Shown here: positions 29,603 to 40,253 of the stretch, in pieces
Numbering within the stretch: the stretch's first letter is position 1
How the letters are laid out: every line of letters starts with the position of its first letter
Assembly (NCBI GenBank): GCA_019745325.1
Contig: JAIETK010000001.1
Coordinates: 1 to 64,000 of the forward strand
Direction: 5' to 3'
From: Nitrosomonas sp.
Lineage (GTDB): Bacteria > Pseudomonadota > Gammaproteobacteria > Burkholderiales > Nitrosomonadaceae
DNA length: 64,000 nt
Translations under genes and position numbers: made by a program
Notes under the pieces: generated by a model
The model's input: only the letters and a program-made list of their open reading frames with translations
Told to the model about the DNA's origin: nothing
The model's database searches: none

Positions 29603-31144
29603 CTAATATGTTCCACTTTGCTTAAATTCTTGGATTGCTGATGCTAAAGCTTTATCAGTTTCGGCATCCAGCTCTTTGCTTTGCTCAATCTTGTCTAAGA
29701 TTGCACCGTGCTGAGCCCGAATATAGCTCTTCAAAGCAGCTTCAAATGCCAAAGCACGATTCACTTCTACATCATCATAATAGCCATTATTGATGGCATA
29801 CAATGTCAGTGCCATTTCCGATACGCTGAGCGTAGCATATTGAGGTTGCTTCATAAGTTCTGTAGCCATTTTTCCGCGCTCAAGCTGCTTTCGGGTCGCT
29901 TCGTCAAGATCCGATGCAAATTGAGCAAATGCCGCAAGCTCACGATACTGCGCTAGTGCTAACCGAATACCACCGCCAAGTTTCTTAATAACTTTCGTCT
30001 GCGCCGCACCGCCTACACGTGATACAGAAACACCCGCGTTAATTGCGGGGCGAATACCCGCATTAAACAAATCTGTTTCAAGAAAAATTTGCCCGTCAGT
30101 AATAGAAATGACATTTGTTGGAACGAATGCTGTTACGTCACCCGCTTGCGTTTCGATGATCGGTAAAGCCGTCAGTGAACCCGTTCTTCCTTTTATCTGC
30201 CCATTTGTTTCTTTCTCGACATAGGCCGCACTGACTCTAGCAGCCCTTTCAAGCAAACGTGAGTGAAGATAAAACACATCCCCCGGGTAAGCTTCCCGAC
30301 CAGGCGGACGTCTCAGCAATAGTGAGATTTGGCGATATGCCCAAGCCTGCTTTGTCAAGTCATCATATATAATCAGCGCATCCTGTCCTCTATCCCGGAA
30401 ATACTCGCCCATGGTACAACCCGAATAAGGCGCGATAAATTGCATTGCTGCAGATTCCGAAGCAGTTGCAGCAACCACAATCGTGTACGCCATTGCTCCG
30501 CGCTCTTCTAATTTGCGAACCACATTTGCAATTGACGATGCTTTCTGACCAACAGCAACATAGATACACATCATGTTCTGACCTTTTTGATTCAAGATCG
30601 CATCAATTGCCACCGCGGTTTTACCCGTTTGCCGGTCACCAATGATTAATTCCCTTTGTCCGCGGCCCACGGGCACCATCGAATCTACAGACTTCAATCC
30701 GGTTTGTACCGGTTGATCAACAGACTGCCTCCAGATAACACCCGGGGCAATTTTTTCTATGGGTTCAGATCGCGCAGCCGTAATTGGTCCTTTACCATCG
30801 ATCGGTTGTCCCAGAGCGTTCACAACTCTACCCAACAGACCCTCACCTACCGGAACCTCAAGAATACGTCCTGTACATTTAGCAGTATCGCCTTCTCGAA
30901 TATGCTCGTACGCACCTAAAATAACTGCCCCCACAGAATCTCTTTCCAGATTCAGTGCCAATCCATAGGTATTATTCGGAAACTCCAGCATTTCACCCTG
31001 CATCACATCCGATAAACCGTGAATGCGAACAATCCCGTCTGTTACGGAAACAATGGTACCTTGCGTACGAACTTCTGCCGTATCTGTTAGTCCTTCTATC
31101 CTTTTCTTAATCAATTCACTGATTTCGGATGGATTTAACTGCAT
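29603..31144 (-). CDS. atpA: ATP synthase alpha subunit
   Basis: This 513-residue F1 subunit binds nucleotide in non-catalytic sites. It has the N-terminal beta barrel, Walker A GDRQTGKT (near 169-176), [12 protein letters not shown] as Walker B, and the [17 protein letters not shown] signature. Length and context are as expected. Confidence 0.98.
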   Translation of the reverse strand: MQLNPSEISELIKKRIEGLTDTAEVRTQGTIVSVTDGIVRIHGLSDVMQGEMLEFPNNTYGLALNLERDSVGAVILGAYEHIREGDTAKCTGRILEVPVGEGLLGRVVNALGQPIDGKGPITAARSEPIEKIAPGVIWRQSVDQPVQTGLKSVDSMVPVGRGQRELIIGDRQTGKTAVAIDAILNQKGQNMMCIYVAVGQKASSIANVVRKLEERGAMAYTIVVAATASESAAMQFIAPYSGCTMGEYFRDRGQDALIIYDDLTKQAWAYRQISLLLRRPPGREAYPGDVFYLHSRLLERAARVSAAYVEKETNGQIKGRTGSLTALPIIETQAGDVTAFVPTNVISITDGQIFLETDLFNAGIRPAINAGVSVSRVGGAAQTKVIKKLGGGIRLALAQYRELAAFAQFASDLDEATRKQLERGKMATELMKQPQYATLSVSEMALTLYAINNGYYDDVEVNRALAFEAALKSYIRAQHGAILDKIEQSKELDAETDKALASAIQEFKQSGTY

Positions 31145-31155
31145 TTTATTAACTC

Positions 31156-31692
31156 CTAGCTTTTAAGGGCAATGGTCATTGCTTCAAGTTTTCCACGTAC
31201 AGAAGCATCGAAAATTTCATCACCTATTTCAACCTTCACACCACCAATTATTTCGGGATCCACACTCACTTGAGCCTCAACCTTGCGATTGAATTTCTTC
31301 TCTAAATCAGTTACCAATTTATTCAGCTGCCCGCCTTCCAGTTTAAAAGCTGTAATGATCTTCGCTTCCAATACGCCTTCGTGCTGTGCTTTTAGTTGCT
31401 CAAATAATTCCATCACTTGGGGCATCACATGCATTCGCTTGTTCTCAACCATTAGCTTGATAAAATTGCAAGCTTCCCGCGTAAATTTTTTTCCGCCAAT
31501 TTCAAGGATTAGCTCACTCAATTGCATTGCTGACACCAATGGATTTCCTACCAGCAACTTAATCTGATCATCTTGAGCTATTTCAGCAGCAATCTGCAAT
31601 ATTTTAGACCACTGAGATAGATCCTTACTTTCTAAAGCAAGTCTAAAAACTGCTTCTGCATAAGGTCTGGCAACTGTAATTGCTTCTGCCAT
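31156..31692 (-). CDS. atpH: ATP synthase delta subunit
   Basis: This 178-residue subunit joins F1 to the peripheral stalk. The N-terminal helical domain begins with [12 protein letters not shown]; the C-terminal part carries [29 protein letters not shown], the family end signature. Its start shares one base with the atpF stop codon. Confidence 0.96.
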   Translation of the reverse strand: MAEAITVARPYAEAVFRLALESKDLSQWSKILQIAAEIAQDDQIKLLVGNPLVSAMQLSELILEIGGKKFTREACNFIKLMVENKRMHVMPQVMELFEQLKAQHEGVLEAKIITAFKLEGGQLNKLVTDLEKKFNRKVEAQVSVDPEIIGGVKVEIGDEIFDASVRGKLEAMTIALKS

Positions 31693-32165
31693 TATTTTAG
31701 ATCATCCCGTATCGTATTAAGTAACTCTGCATGTGCATTTGCATCTATCTCGCGCCGCAAAATCTTTGCCGCTCCTGCAAGCGCGATATCCGCAACTTGT
31801 TGTCTCAACACTTCTTTTGCACTAAACATTTCATGCTCAATTTCCGCTTTTGCGCCTGCAACAATCCGATCGCCTTCCTCTTTTGCAGCTTTTTTGGCTT
31901 CTTCAATAAGCTCTGAAGCACGCTTCTCAGCTTGAACTATTATTTCCGATGCCTTTTGTTTCGCTTCTTTTAATACATCGGACGAACGTTGACTCGCTAA
32001 CTCCAACTCATGACGTCCGCGCTCCCCCGCCGCCAATCCATCTGCAATCGTTTTTTGTCTTTCCTCAATCGCACGCAGCAATGGCGGCCATACATATTTA
32101 ACAGTGAACCAAATAAAAACGGAGAAGGCTACCGCCTGAGAAATTAAAGTAAAGTTAATATTCAT
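31692..32165 (-). CDS. atpF: ATP synthase b subunit
   Basis: This 157-residue peripheral-stalk subunit has one N-terminal membrane helix (about 5-25, [25 protein letters not shown]) and a long charged coiled coil rich in Ala, Glu and Lys. Length is normal. It follows atpE in the operon. Confidence 0.97.
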   Translation of the reverse strand: MNINFTLISQAVAFSVFIWFTVKYVWPPLLRAIEERQKTIADGLAAGERGRHELELASQRSSDVLKEAKQKASEIIVQAEKRASELIEEAKKAAKEEGDRIVAGAKAEIEHEMFSAKEVLRQQVADIALAGAAKILRREIDANAHAELLNTIRDDLK

Positions 32166-32202
32166 GACAAGCCTATAAACTCAGATTGAAACAATGAAAC
32201 TT

Positions 32203-32487
<285 letters not shown>

Positions 32488-32530
32488 CTATAAAGATTAA
32501 TGAAATACAACAAAAAAAAAACTTTAGATT

Positions 32531-33340
32531 TTAATGAGACTCATGCGCCATTGAGATATAGACCACTGTCAGCATCATAAAGATAAAGGCCTGCAAAGTC
32601 ACAATCAGAATGTGGAAAATCGCCCAGCCAGCACCCAGAATTGCTCCAAAGATAGTACCTGAAACACCCGTTGCCGCCCACATTCCCAACAGCAAAAATA
32701 TAATCTCACCGGCATAGATATTTCCAAACAGCCGCAATGAGTGCGAAAGTGGCTTGGATACGTATTCAATAAAATTGAATAGCAAATTTAATATCCACAG
32801 CAATGGATTCTTTCCAAATGGCGTACAGAAAAGCTCATGCATCCACCCGCCGATCCCTTTTACTTTTACATTGAAGAAAAGCATCAAAAACCAAACCGAC
32901 AATGCTAGAGCGAAGGTTGTATTGACATCGGTCGTCGGCACAATTTTCCAATTATGCACACCAAAAACATTTTCAGTAATCCATGCCATGATATCGATTG
33001 GCAAAATATCCATGGCATTCATCATCAGCACCCACACGAATATGGTTAGCGCCATGGGCGCCACTAACGCATGCCGATTACCATGGAAGGTGTTCTTCAC
33101 CTCATTATCAATAAACTCAACAGCCAATTCGACGAATGCCTGAGTTTTAGAGGGAACTCCCGGAGTCGCTTTACGCACAACCAACCATATAAAACCAAAG
33201 CTAATGATGCCAAGGATTATGGAAGTAACCAATGTATCAACATGAAGTACCCAGAATGAACCTTCACTTACTTGCGCTGTTAAATAGGTTAGGTGATGAT
33301 CAATGTATGATGTTGGAGTGAGTTCTGTTTCGGATGCCAT
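32531..33340 (-). CDS. atpB: ATP synthase a subunit
   Basis: This 269-residue membrane stator forms the proton half-channels. The essential Arg lies in the [16 protein letters not shown] block (near 197-212) and a conserved Gln in the last helices ([18 protein letters not shown]). Five to six helices are predicted. It lies between atpI and atpE. Confidence 0.97.
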   Translation of the reverse strand: MASETELTPTSYIDHHLTYLTAQVSEGSFWVLHVDTLVTSIILGIISFGFIWLVVRKATPGVPSKTQAFVELAVEFIDNEVKNTFHGNRHALVAPMALTIFVWVLMMNAMDILPIDIMAWITENVFGVHNWKIVPTTDVNTTFALALSVWFLMLFFNVKVKGIGGWMHELFCTPFGKNPLLWILNLLFNFIEYVSKPLSHSLRLFGNIYAGEIIFLLLGMWAATGVSGTIFGAILGAGWAIFHILIVTLQAFIFMMLTVVYISMAHESH

Positions 33341-33366
33341 GTACTGCCTATTTCGCTATGAAGAAT

Positions 33367-33753
33367 TTATCTTATTTTTGACTTTGTATCGTCTGCAATC
33401 AAAAGCGCAAAACTATAAATCAGAACAATCAGTATAAAAGTCCCAATAAATACAAATGCATTAACGCTTTCGTAGTATTTAAAAACAACCCACAAAAAAC
33501 CGATCGTCAAGATTATCTTGACAGCTTCTGCCCTCAGCGCCGTTCTGAGCGCTGCACTCGCCGTAAAACCGCTATGACGGGACACCATTACTGCATATGC
33601 TGCAGTCGTAATTACGCTTATCATTCCACCAAGCAGAGCTGAAATCCCGCCATGCAAATCCGTCATAATCCAGAAAACTGACGCTGCAATTAGCGTGACC
33701 AACAACTGAATGCGAAGAACAATTTTAAGCGGTCTATTCTTAATCCAAGACAT
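33367..33753 (-). CDS. atpI: ATP synthase subunit I (AtpI-like)
   Basis: This protein of about 128 residues has four membrane helices and is the first gene of the atp operon. The family helps assemble the c ring. The ATG at 33753 (MSWIKNRPLK) has AGGTGG five bases upstream and is preferred over the start at 33792. The family match rests on size, helices and position; the sequence itself is weakly conserved. Confidence 0.85.
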   Translation of the reverse strand: MSWIKNRPLKIVLRIQLLVTLIAASVFWIMTDLHGGISALLGGMISVITTAAYAVMVSRHSGFTASAALRTALRAEAVKIILTIGFLWVVFKYYESVNAFVFIGTFILIVLIYSFALLIADDTKSKIR

Positions 33754-33875
33754 GCTTTCCACCTGCCTTCGGAACAGACAGCATAACCGCACTTAAAAAA
33801 ACCGCAACTATAGTCTAATAATGCCACGCAGTCAACGTAGAATTCCTTTAGAAACCTTTTGTACCGCGCCGCAAA

Positions 33876-35060
33876 TTAAATTTCGAATTTTTCAAATATG
33901 GCTGCAATCCCCTGCCCGCCGCCAATACACATGGTTACCAGCGCATAACGCCGGTCAATACGGTGCAGCTCATAAATAGCTTTGATCGCAAGAATCGAAC
34001 CTGTCGCGCCTATAGGATGGCCTAATGCCACGGCACCGCCGTTGGGGTTTGTTTTTTCAGGATTAAAATGCAATTCTTTTGCTACCGCGCATGCTTGAAC
34101 CGCAAAAGCTTCATTGGATTCAATAACATCCATATCTGAAATTTTGAGCCTCGCTCGACGAAGCGCATTCTGTACAGCGGGCACCGGCCCCATGCCCATG
34201 AACTTCGGATCCACACCGGCATGGCCATAGGCAATCAACCGTGCCATCGGTTTTAATTTCCGCTTCAATGCCGCGCCCTTTTCCATCAATACCAAAGCAG
34301 CAGCACAATCGTTAATACCTGAGGCATTCCCTGCGGTGACCGTTCCCTCCCGTTGGAAAGCGGGTCTTAATTTAGCGAGATCATCAATATTCGCGCCTTC
34401 TCGAGGATGCTCATCCGTATCAAAGACGATTGTTCCTTTGCGATTTGAAATTTCGATTGGCAAAATTTGCGTCTTAAAATAACCATTTTTGATCGCCCGC
34501 ATCGCGCGGCGATGGCTTTCAACGGCACAGGTATCCTGCTCCTGCCGTCCGATTTGCCATTTCGATGCGATATTCTCAGCGGTAATACCCATGTGCACAC
34601 GATCAAAAGGATCCGTCAGCGCACCTACCATCATATCGACAGTACCACCATCATTCATGCGTTGCCCCCAGCGCAATGCCGGCAACAAATAACCGCCGCG
34701 ACTCATGGATTCAGCACCGCCAGCCACCGCCACATCGGTATCCTGCAGCAAGATAGTTTGCGCCGCAGAGACAATCGCCTGCAATCCGCTACCGCATAGC
34801 CGGTTCACGTTCAGCGCCGGAACATGTTGCGGCAACCCGCCTTGAATAGCAGCCACACGAGCCAGATACATATCGCGCGCTTCCGTATGAATAACATGAC
34901 CGAACACCAGATGCCCGACTTCCGTTACATCCACCTGGGCACGACGGATTGCTTCACCGACCACTTGAGCCGCCAAGTCAACGGGAGCGATATCTTTCAG
35001 CGAGCCGCCGTAATCGCCGATTGCCGTTCGCACGCCACTTAATATGACAACTTCTCGCAT
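33876..35060 (-). CDS. Acetyl-CoA C-acyltransferase (thiolase)
   Basis: This 394-residue thiolase condenses or cleaves acyl-CoA. Catalytic parts are clear: the nucleophile Cys in [11 protein letters not shown] (near 84), the ESMSRGGY loop, the His in GHPIGATGS and the second Cys in CIGGGQGIA near the end. The frame opens with a TTG six codons earlier, but the ATG at 35060 ([15 protein letters not shown]) matches the family start. No phaB or fatty-acid oxidation gene is adjacent, so its pathway (acetoacetyl-CoA formation or beta-oxidation) is open. Confidence 0.93.
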   Translation of the reverse strand: MREVVILSGVRTAIGDYGGSLKDIAPVDLAAQVVGEAIRRAQVDVTEVGHLVFGHVIHTEARDMYLARVAAIQGGLPQHVPALNVNRLCGSGLQAIVSAAQTILLQDTDVAVAGGAESMSRGGYLLPALRWGQRMNDGGTVDMMVGALTDPFDRVHMGITAENIASKWQIGRQEQDTCAVESHRRAMRAIKNGYFKTQILPIEISNRKGTIVFDTDEHPREGANIDDLAKLRPAFQREGTVTAGNASGINDCAAALVLMEKGAALKRKLKPMARLIAYGHAGVDPKFMGMGPVPAVQNALRRARLKISDMDVIESNEAFAVQACAVAKELHFNPEKTNPNGGAVALGHPIGATGSILAIKAIYELHRIDRRYALVTMCIGGGQGIAAIFEKFEI

Positions 35061-35120
35061 GATTTCATAAGGCTTCAAATTCTTTTTGTCATTTCAACAA
35101 CAGCAAGCTCAATCACTCTC

Positions 35121-35507
35121 TCATAGATTCTGCTGTAATTGTTGCAATGCTTTCATCACTAACCGGAATTCATGCTGCAGTCTCGATAACAAACTCACCA
35201 TGTCACTGTTTTGTGCATGACTATCGGATTCTTCCAGCAACCGACAAATTTCGAAAAGTTTTTCAGCACCCACATTGGCTGCGCTTGATCGCAATAAATG
35301 CGCCGTACGGACAAGCCCAGCGTGATCTCCTGCTTGAATGGCTGCTTCGATTTTAATGACAAACTCGGGTGCAGATACTAAAAAAATACCGATTAATTTT
35401 TTTAGTATCCCAGCACTACCCGCCGGGTCCAACTGGCGTAACGCATCCAATTTATCCAGGTTGATAACAGCAGTCACCGCCACCCGATTTTCAGGATCAG
35501 AGTCCAT
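35121..35507 (-). CDS. Histidine phosphotransfer (HPt) domain protein
   Basis: This 128-residue helical protein is one HPt domain. The phospho-accepting His is in RTAHLLRSSAANVGA (near 66-80), with the usual GDHAGLVRTAH lead-in and a C-terminal helix pair. It would relay phosphate in a multistep phosphorelay, but no hybrid kinase or receiver gene is next to it. It lies between the thiolase and P460-like genes. Confidence 0.88.
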   Translation of the reverse strand: MDSDPENRVAVTAVINLDKLDALRQLDPAGSAGILKKLIGIFLVSAPEFVIKIEAAIQAGDHAGLVRTAHLLRSSAANVGAEKLFEICRLLEESDSHAQNSDMVSLLSRLQHEFRLVMKALQQLQQNL

Positions 35508-35579
35508 GCTGTAATGACGCTATCCGTCGCATGATCGGCGGATAACCGGAGCTACCCGCCAAATTCGTTCAGCAGTTGA

Positions 35580-36101
35580 TTATTTCTTCACAAAATCAAC
35601 CAGTTTCTGGTAAGTAAATAAGAAATCCTGCGCTTGCAAAGGTGTATGACATTGAACGCAATTCAGTTCGTTGCTTTTCACGCTGCCATCCGGATTGTAG
35701 AGCGCAAAACCCCAATCACCCGTACGGTTTTCTTTCGGGAAAGAAGCATCCCAGTCGTTCCTGTTTTCCATCACAGCAACGGCTGCCAGTGAATCTATTT
35801 CAAACAGACCATCGCTACCGGGAATCGGCTTGCCTTCCGCATCTTTTTTCGGAGTATAAATCTCCATCACCACAACAGCGCCCGATCCACCATGCTTGCC
35901 TTGCTGATAGCCGGATATAGTCGCTTCATTGGCATAAAGCTTGGCCAGTTGCGTCTGGTTTGCACGGTTCATCGTGGCATACAGAGTAAACGTTTTGTCG
36001 TAATCTTTCGGAAATTTAACGTGCTCGGGATCTCCTCCCGCCTGAACCAGCAATGGAGTAAAAGCTAATACCGAAACCATTGTCTTAATTGCATTTTTCA
36101 T
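35580..36101 (-). CDS. Cytochrome P460-family c-type cytochrome
   Basis: This 173-residue exported protein has a signal peptide (about 1-21, ending VQAGG) and a single heme-c site CVQCH (near 148-152) close to the C-terminus, the layout of cytochrome P460 and cytochrome c'-beta. Blocks such as LAKLYANEATISGYQQGK and AVVVMEIYTPKK fit the family. P460 in ammonia oxidisers oxidises hydroxylamine and NO; c'-beta binds NO without catalysis. Which applies depends on the heme cross-linking Lys, which I could not place with certainty. Confidence 0.83.
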   Translation of the reverse strand: MKNAIKTMVSVLAFTPLLVQAGGDPEHVKFPKDYDKTFTLYATMNRANQTQLAKLYANEATISGYQQGKHGGSGAVVVMEIYTPKKDAEGKPIPGSDGLFEIDSLAAVAVMENRNDWDASFPKENRTGDWGFALYNPDGSVKSNELNCVQCHTPLQAQDFLFTYQKLVDFVKK

Positions 36102-36205
36102 GTTTTTTTCTCCTGAATAGTATTAAAGGTTGCGAGGTAAAACAGATTTTCGACAGGTATCATACCGCATAAAACAGTAAAAATTGTTGACTTGATAAAA
36201 GTTGT

Positions 36206-36571
36206 CTATGCTGCCAAATCCAGCACTAATTTCGCCGATAAATACAGAACCATCACCGCCAGCGCCAAGTGAACCATAAAACTAACCGGTTTCTCGCTCA
36301 CCGCACCCAGAAATGTTTGATGCTTACCTTCACGCTTCAATCGCTCATACTCCGCCCGCTTCCGTAAGGTACGTTCATGCTGATAAACATCGATCAATGC
36401 CCGAGCCCTGTCGAACTGGTTTTCATCTTCCAGCCAGATCGCCGCTATCGACACCCCCCAATTGCCCGCCGATGTTTCATAAAAATCAACCGCATTGGCA
36501 GTCAACAACTCGCGCACATCGTTTGCTTCGTCGTCAGGAACACCGTTTAAGCGGAATAAAATTTTTGCCAT
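36206..36571 (-). CDS. DUF6164-like membrane-tethered protein
   Basis: This 121-residue protein has a soluble N-terminal domain with LFRLNGVPDDEANDVRELL and YETSAGNWGVSIAAIW, a basic linker, and one C-terminal membrane helix (about 100-118). The pattern matches DUF6164 as I recall it. Function unknown. It stands alone between the P460-like gene and the divergent SDR gene. Confidence 0.75.
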   Translation of the reverse strand: MAKILFRLNGVPDDEANDVRELLTANAVDFYETSAGNWGVSIAAIWLEDENQFDRARALIDVYQHERTLRKRAEYERLKREGKHQTFLGAVSEKPVSFMVHLALAVMVLYLSAKLVLDLAA

Positions 36572-36689
36572 GAACCCTCTTCGGTTGTGTTATTTTCTAA
36601 AAAAGCAGGGCCGCAGCCTTGCGGCAGGATTGATCCCAAGCAACCGGCAATCCTCTCACCAAAAATTATACCGTTAACTGATTACATCG

Positions 36690-37526
36690 ATGACAAAAAA
36701 CATATTAATCACAGGCTGCTCCAGCGGCATCGGCTATTGCGCGGCAAAAGGGCTTCGCGAGCGAGGCTATCGCGTGTTTGCCACTGCAAGAAAGCGCGAT
36801 AGTGTCGAATCGTTGCTTGCCGAAGGCTTCGAAAGCTTCCGCTTGGACTTAAACGACTCCAATTCGATTCATTTTGCTTTTGAAGAAACGCTGCGGCGTA
36901 CCGGCGGCGAGCTGTACGCACTGTTCAACAACGGCGCATTCGGCTTACCCGGCGCAGTCGAAGACTTGCACCGCGACGCGCTGCGCGCGCAATTCGAAAC
37001 CAATGTGTTCGGCTGGCAGGAATTGACCAATCTGGCGGTCCCCGTAATGCGCAAACAGGGTTATGGCCGGATCATCCAGAACAGCTCAGTGCTGGGTTTT
37101 GTCGCATTGCCTTTCCGCGGCGCGTACAACGCTTCCAAATACGCGATTGAAGGATTGAGCGATACGCTGCGGCTGGAACTGCGCGGCAGCAATGTGCATG
37201 TCAGCCTGATCGAACCCGGCCCGATCGCAAGCAAGTTTCGCGCCAATGCGGTCGAAGCGCTGACGAAGTACATCGACATCGAGAATAGTTTCCACCGCGA
37301 AAAATATCAGGGTGTGCTGGCCCGGTTGAACAAACCGGGACCGGCCGTGCCTTTCACGCTGCCGCCCGAGGCGGTGCTGAAACGCGTGATTCATGCGCTC
37401 GAAGCCGAAAAACCAAAGCCGCGCTATTACGTAACGGTTCCCACGTATCTGTTCGGTTTTCTCAAACGTATTCTCACCACGCGCGCATTGGATATGTTGC
37501 TGGCAAAATCCGGCGACAGTAACTAA
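36690..37526 (+). CDS. Short-chain dehydrogenase/reductase
   Basis: This 278-residue enzyme has the SDR Rossmann motif GCSSGIG (near 9-15), the NNGAFG segment, the catalytic Ser in NSSVLG and the YNASKYAIEG motif (Tyr-x-x-x-Lys, near 145). The extended C-terminus (about 200-278) and the ARK after strand 2 fit NADP-dependent classical SDRs resembling retinol- or steroid-type reductases. Substrate unknown. It lies convergent to the lipoprotein gene. Confidence 0.9.
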   Translation: MTKNILITGCSSGIGYCAAKGLRERGYRVFATARKRDSVESLLAEGFESFRLDLNDSNSIHFAFEETLRRTGGELYALFNNGAFGLPGAVEDLHRDALRAQFETNVFGWQELTNLAVPVMRKQGYGRIIQNSSVLGFVALPFRGAYNASKYAIEGLSDTLRLELRGSNVHVSLIEPGPIASKFRANAVEALTKYIDIENSFHREKYQGVLARLNKPGPAVPFTLPPEAVLKRVIHALEAEKPKPRYYVTVPTYLFGFLKRILTTRALDMLLAKSGDSN

Positions 37527-37535
37527 CCAGGAAAA

Positions 37536-38033
37536 CTAAGGCTTGGCAGTAGAAGCCGCACACGACTGCAACACTTTCCAAGCGATTTGCCCGAAAAATG
37601 CATCGCCTCTGAGGGATGCTTGCACAGTGCGGTCATCGGTTTGCTGCAACAGCAACGCAAACGCGTATGCCGTTTGATCGTTCTTGCTGCGTTGATCGGC
37701 TGTTTGCACTTCCGCAGCCGGGTTGCCATAAATCAGAACGGCATCGGGATTGGAAGGTGCGTACGTGGCAATAGCACCGCGTAAATAACGCGTATCGTAA
37801 GCATGAATTTCCGACGCGTGAATATCCGGAAATTGCCGGTTTCTGAATTGCAGCGGCCGCAAGAACGACCGGCCGTCCGATTGCAATTTGATAACCACGC
37901 ATTCCGCCAATCCGGCATGGTCACCGGTGAAATTTTCTTCGAAGCGCTGTGCATTTTGCTGCGTACCCGGAAAATGAGCGCATGCTGTCAGCAATCCTGC
38001 AACCGATAAGATGATTAAAAACTTCATGGTCAA
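37536..38033 (-). CDS. Uncharacterised lipoprotein
   Basis: This 165-residue protein has a signal peptide with lipobox LTACA (Cys near 18), so it should be a membrane-anchored lipoprotein. The rest holds no motif I recognise; conserved-looking parts are FPDIHASEIHAYDTRYLRG and a C-terminal FGQIAWKVLQSC. The second Met (MKFLIIL) is an equally likely start. Function unknown. Confidence 0.65.
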   Translation of the reverse strand: MTMKFLIILSVAGLLTACAHFPGTQQNAQRFEENFTGDHAGLAECVVIKLQSDGRSFLRPLQFRNRQFPDIHASEIHAYDTRYLRGAIATYAPSNPDAVLIYGNPAAEVQTADQRSKNDQTAYAFALLLQQTDDRTVQASLRGDAFFGQIAWKVLQSCAASTAKP

Positions 38034-38060
38034 TAGCTGATTAATTCCCTGCGTAAAAGA

Positions 38061-38264
38061 TTAATCAGCGTTTCCCCAACCGCCAAAATATACATACGGT
38101 TTCATCGGCTCGGCCGATTCTTCGAAGCGCTTTTTTTCTTCTCGGTTCTGCTCGCGATCCCACCAGCGGCTGCGCGCTTCTATGCGTTTCTCCTGAACAT
38201 GCGGGTTTTTTTCCAGAAACTCGCGCATGAATTTGGTGTGTTCCGATTCGTAACTGTAATCCAT
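38061..38264 (-). CDS. DUF3460 family protein
   Basis: This 67-residue acidic and basic protein starts MDYSYESEHTKFMREFLEK and has RSRWWDREQ in the middle, the DUF3460 pattern found across Betaproteobacteria. A GGAGATC ribosome binding site precedes the ATG at 38264; the longer frame from 38300 is less likely. Function unknown. Confidence 0.85.
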   Translation of the reverse strand: MDYSYESEHTKFMREFLEKNPHVQEKRIEARSRWWDREQNREEKKRFEESAEPMKPYVYFGGWGNAD

Positions 38265-38383
38265 GATGATCTCCTGCACAGATATTACAAAAAAGCGCAC
38301 TTTAGCACAGCTCGTTTGTTCGATACAGCCTTATGGATGCTTCGCTACCGTTTAACCGTTCACGCTGGTGGTAAAATACCGGC

Positions 38384-38530
38384 ATGACGGTTCAAAAATA
38401 CTATAGGGAAGCGCGGATTAATTCGCTGAGCAAGATGATAGGCGAGCTTCTGAGCCCCACCCAACAGGGCCAATCGCTTGCGCAGGTAATCGATTCGCGT
38501 TTTCATAGCTTTTCACCATTGCCATGCTAG
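38384..38530 (+). CDS. Possible 48-codon leader ORF overlapping tsaD
   Basis: An ATG at 38384 opens a 48-codon frame ([21 protein letters not shown]) whose TAG stop lies inside the first codons of tsaD (ATGCTAG). It is amphipathic and ends in a short Cys. The overlap would allow coupled translation. I do not recognise the product, and no strong ribosome binding site is seen, so it may be chance. Confidence 0.3.
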   Translation: MTVQKYYREARINSLSKMIGELLSPTQQGQSLAQVIDSRFHSFSPLPC

Positions 38531-39558
38531 TACTAGGCATCGAAACTTCCTGCGATGAAACCGGTATCGCGCTGTACGACACTGAACGCGGACTACTCAA
38601 CCATACGCTCTATTCGCAAGTGGCGATGCACCGAGAATACGGCGGCGTAGTGCCGGAACTGGCGTCGCGCGACCATATTCGCCGCGTGCTGCCGCTGATC
38701 ACCCAAGCGCTGGCTGCCGCCAATTGCGAATTGCGCCAGATCGGCGCCATCGCCTACACCCAAGGCCCGGGATTGGCCGGCGCATTGCTGGTCGGCGCCA
38801 GCATCGGCGCCGCAATGAGTTTTGCATTGAACATTCCGGCGCTCGGTATCCATCATTTGGAAGGTCATTTGCTGTCGCCGCTGCTGTCGACTCCGGCGCC
38901 GGTTTTTCCATTCATCGCGCTGCTGGTGTCCGGCGGCCATACGCAATTGATGCAAGTCGATGCCGTCGGTCATTACCGCTTGCTCGGTGAAACGGTAGAC
39001 GATGCCGCCGGTGAAGCCTTCGACAAAACCGCCAAATTATTGGGATTGGGCTATCCGGGCGGCGCGGCGTTATCGCAGCTCGCCCGGCAAGGCCGCCCGG
39101 GGCAATTCAAACTGCCGCGACCGATGATCAACAGCGGCGATCTGAATTTCAGTTTCAGCGGACTGAAAACCGCGGTGCTGACCTTGCTCAACAAGCAGGC
39201 AATCGACGATCAAATCCGCGCCGACATCGCGCTGGCGTTCCAAGACGCGGCGGTGGAAGTGTTAACCGGAAAATCGCTGGCCGCACTGGCGCAAAGCGGA
39301 CTGAAACAACTGGTAGTGGCTGGCGGTGTCGGCGCGAACGAACAATTGCGCCGGAATCTGAGCCGGAAAGCCGCAACCCAAGGCGCCACGGTGTTTTATC
39401 CGGAACTGGAATTCTGCACCGACAATGGCGCCATGATCGCCTTCGCCGGCGCCATGCGGCTGCAAGCAATGCCGGAATCCGCCCGGCAACCGGCGCGAAG
39501 CTTTAATGTACGCGCGCGCTGGAATTTGGAAATGCTGGAAACACCGAAACGCGATTGA
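38524..39558 (+). CDS. tsaD: tRNA N6-threonylcarbamoyladenosine transferase TsaD
   Basis: This 344-residue ASKHA-fold enzyme transfers the threonylcarbamoyl group to A37 of ANN-decoding tRNAs, with TsaB and TsaE. It shows [15 protein letters not shown] at the N-terminus, the metal-binding HHLEGH (near 111-116), LVSGGHTQL, and the FSGLKTAV block. Length is normal. It converges with plsY, with only two bases between the stop codons. Confidence 0.97.
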   Translation: MLVLGIETSCDETGIALYDTERGLLNHTLYSQVAMHREYGGVVPELASRDHIRRVLPLITQALAAANCELRQIGAIAYTQGPGLAGALLVGASIGAAMSFALNIPALGIHHLEGHLLSPLLSTPAPVFPFIALLVSGGHTQLMQVDAVGHYRLLGETVDDAAGEAFDKTAKLLGLGYPGGAALSQLARQGRPGQFKLPRPMINSGDLNFSFSGLKTAVLTLLNKQAIDDQIRADIALAFQDAAVEVLTGKSLAALAQSGLKQLVVAGGVGANEQLRRNLSRKAATQGATVFYPELEFCTDNGAMIAFAGAMRLQAMPESARQPARSFNVRARWNLEMLETPKRD

Positions 39559-39560
39559 GA

Positions 39561-40172
39561 TTATTCCGGGGATTTTTTCTCGCCGATGCGCCCTTCCTTG
39601 CCCGTCAGCAGATTGATGATGTTCGATTGATGGCGCCATATCAGCAGCAACGACATCGCCGAAACCGCCAGGGTGCTGACTTCAAAACCGAGCAAGCCGA
39701 TGCTGTACAGCGGCGTGAGCGCTGCCGCAACCAGCGCCGACAGCGACGAAATGCGCCAAACGTATGCCGCCAACAGCCAGGTCGCCAGCGCCAGCAGTCC
39801 GACCCACACATTCAACCCGAGCAGCACGCCGACCGCGGTCGCCACGCCTTTGCCGCCTTGAAAGCGTAAAAACACCGGGAACACATGACCGAGAAACACC
39901 GCCAGCGCGGCTATGGCAACCGCTTCATCGCCCAACCCCCACTGCGGCGCGTAAGATTGCGCCAGAAACACCGCCAGCCAGCCTTTCCCGGCATCGCCGA
40001 GCAACGTCAGCACCGCCGCGGCTTTCTTGCCGCTGCGCAACACGTTGGTCGCGCCGGGATTTTTCGAACCGTACGTGCGCGGATCGGGCAGTTGAAACAC
40101 CCAGCTTGAAATCATCGCAAACGGCACGGAACCGAGTAAATAAGCCAACCCAGCAAACAGCAGCAATGTCAT
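39561..40172 (-). CDS. plsY: Acyl-phosphate:glycerol-3-phosphate acyltransferase
   Basis: This 203-residue inner-membrane enzyme makes lysophosphatidic acid from acyl-phosphate. Family motifs are YLLGSVPFAMI (near 10), the DPRTYGSKNPGATNVLR loop (near 30-46) and FLRFQGGKGVATAVGVLLGLN (near 100-120). Five membrane helices are predicted. It lies back to back with folB. Confidence 0.96.
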   Translation of the reverse strand: MTLLLFAGLAYLLGSVPFAMISSWVFQLPDPRTYGSKNPGATNVLRSGKKAAAVLTLLGDAGKGWLAVFLAQSYAPQWGLGDEAVAIAALAVFLGHVFPVFLRFQGGKGVATAVGVLLGLNVWVGLLALATWLLAAYVWRISSLSALVAAALTPLYSIGLLGFEVSTLAVSAMSLLLIWRHQSNIINLLTGKEGRIGEKKSPE

Positions 40173-40253
40173 ATCATCAAACCCGCCTGGAGAAAATAGA
40201 TTAGAATCGCGTATCGCTCACGCAAGACTGCCCATTTTACCGCTGAATCACCG

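Noticed and set aside
33876-35060. Thiolase as part of a polyhydroxybutyrate locus
   Set aside because: No phaB, phaC or phasin gene is adjacent, so only the general thiolase call is supported.
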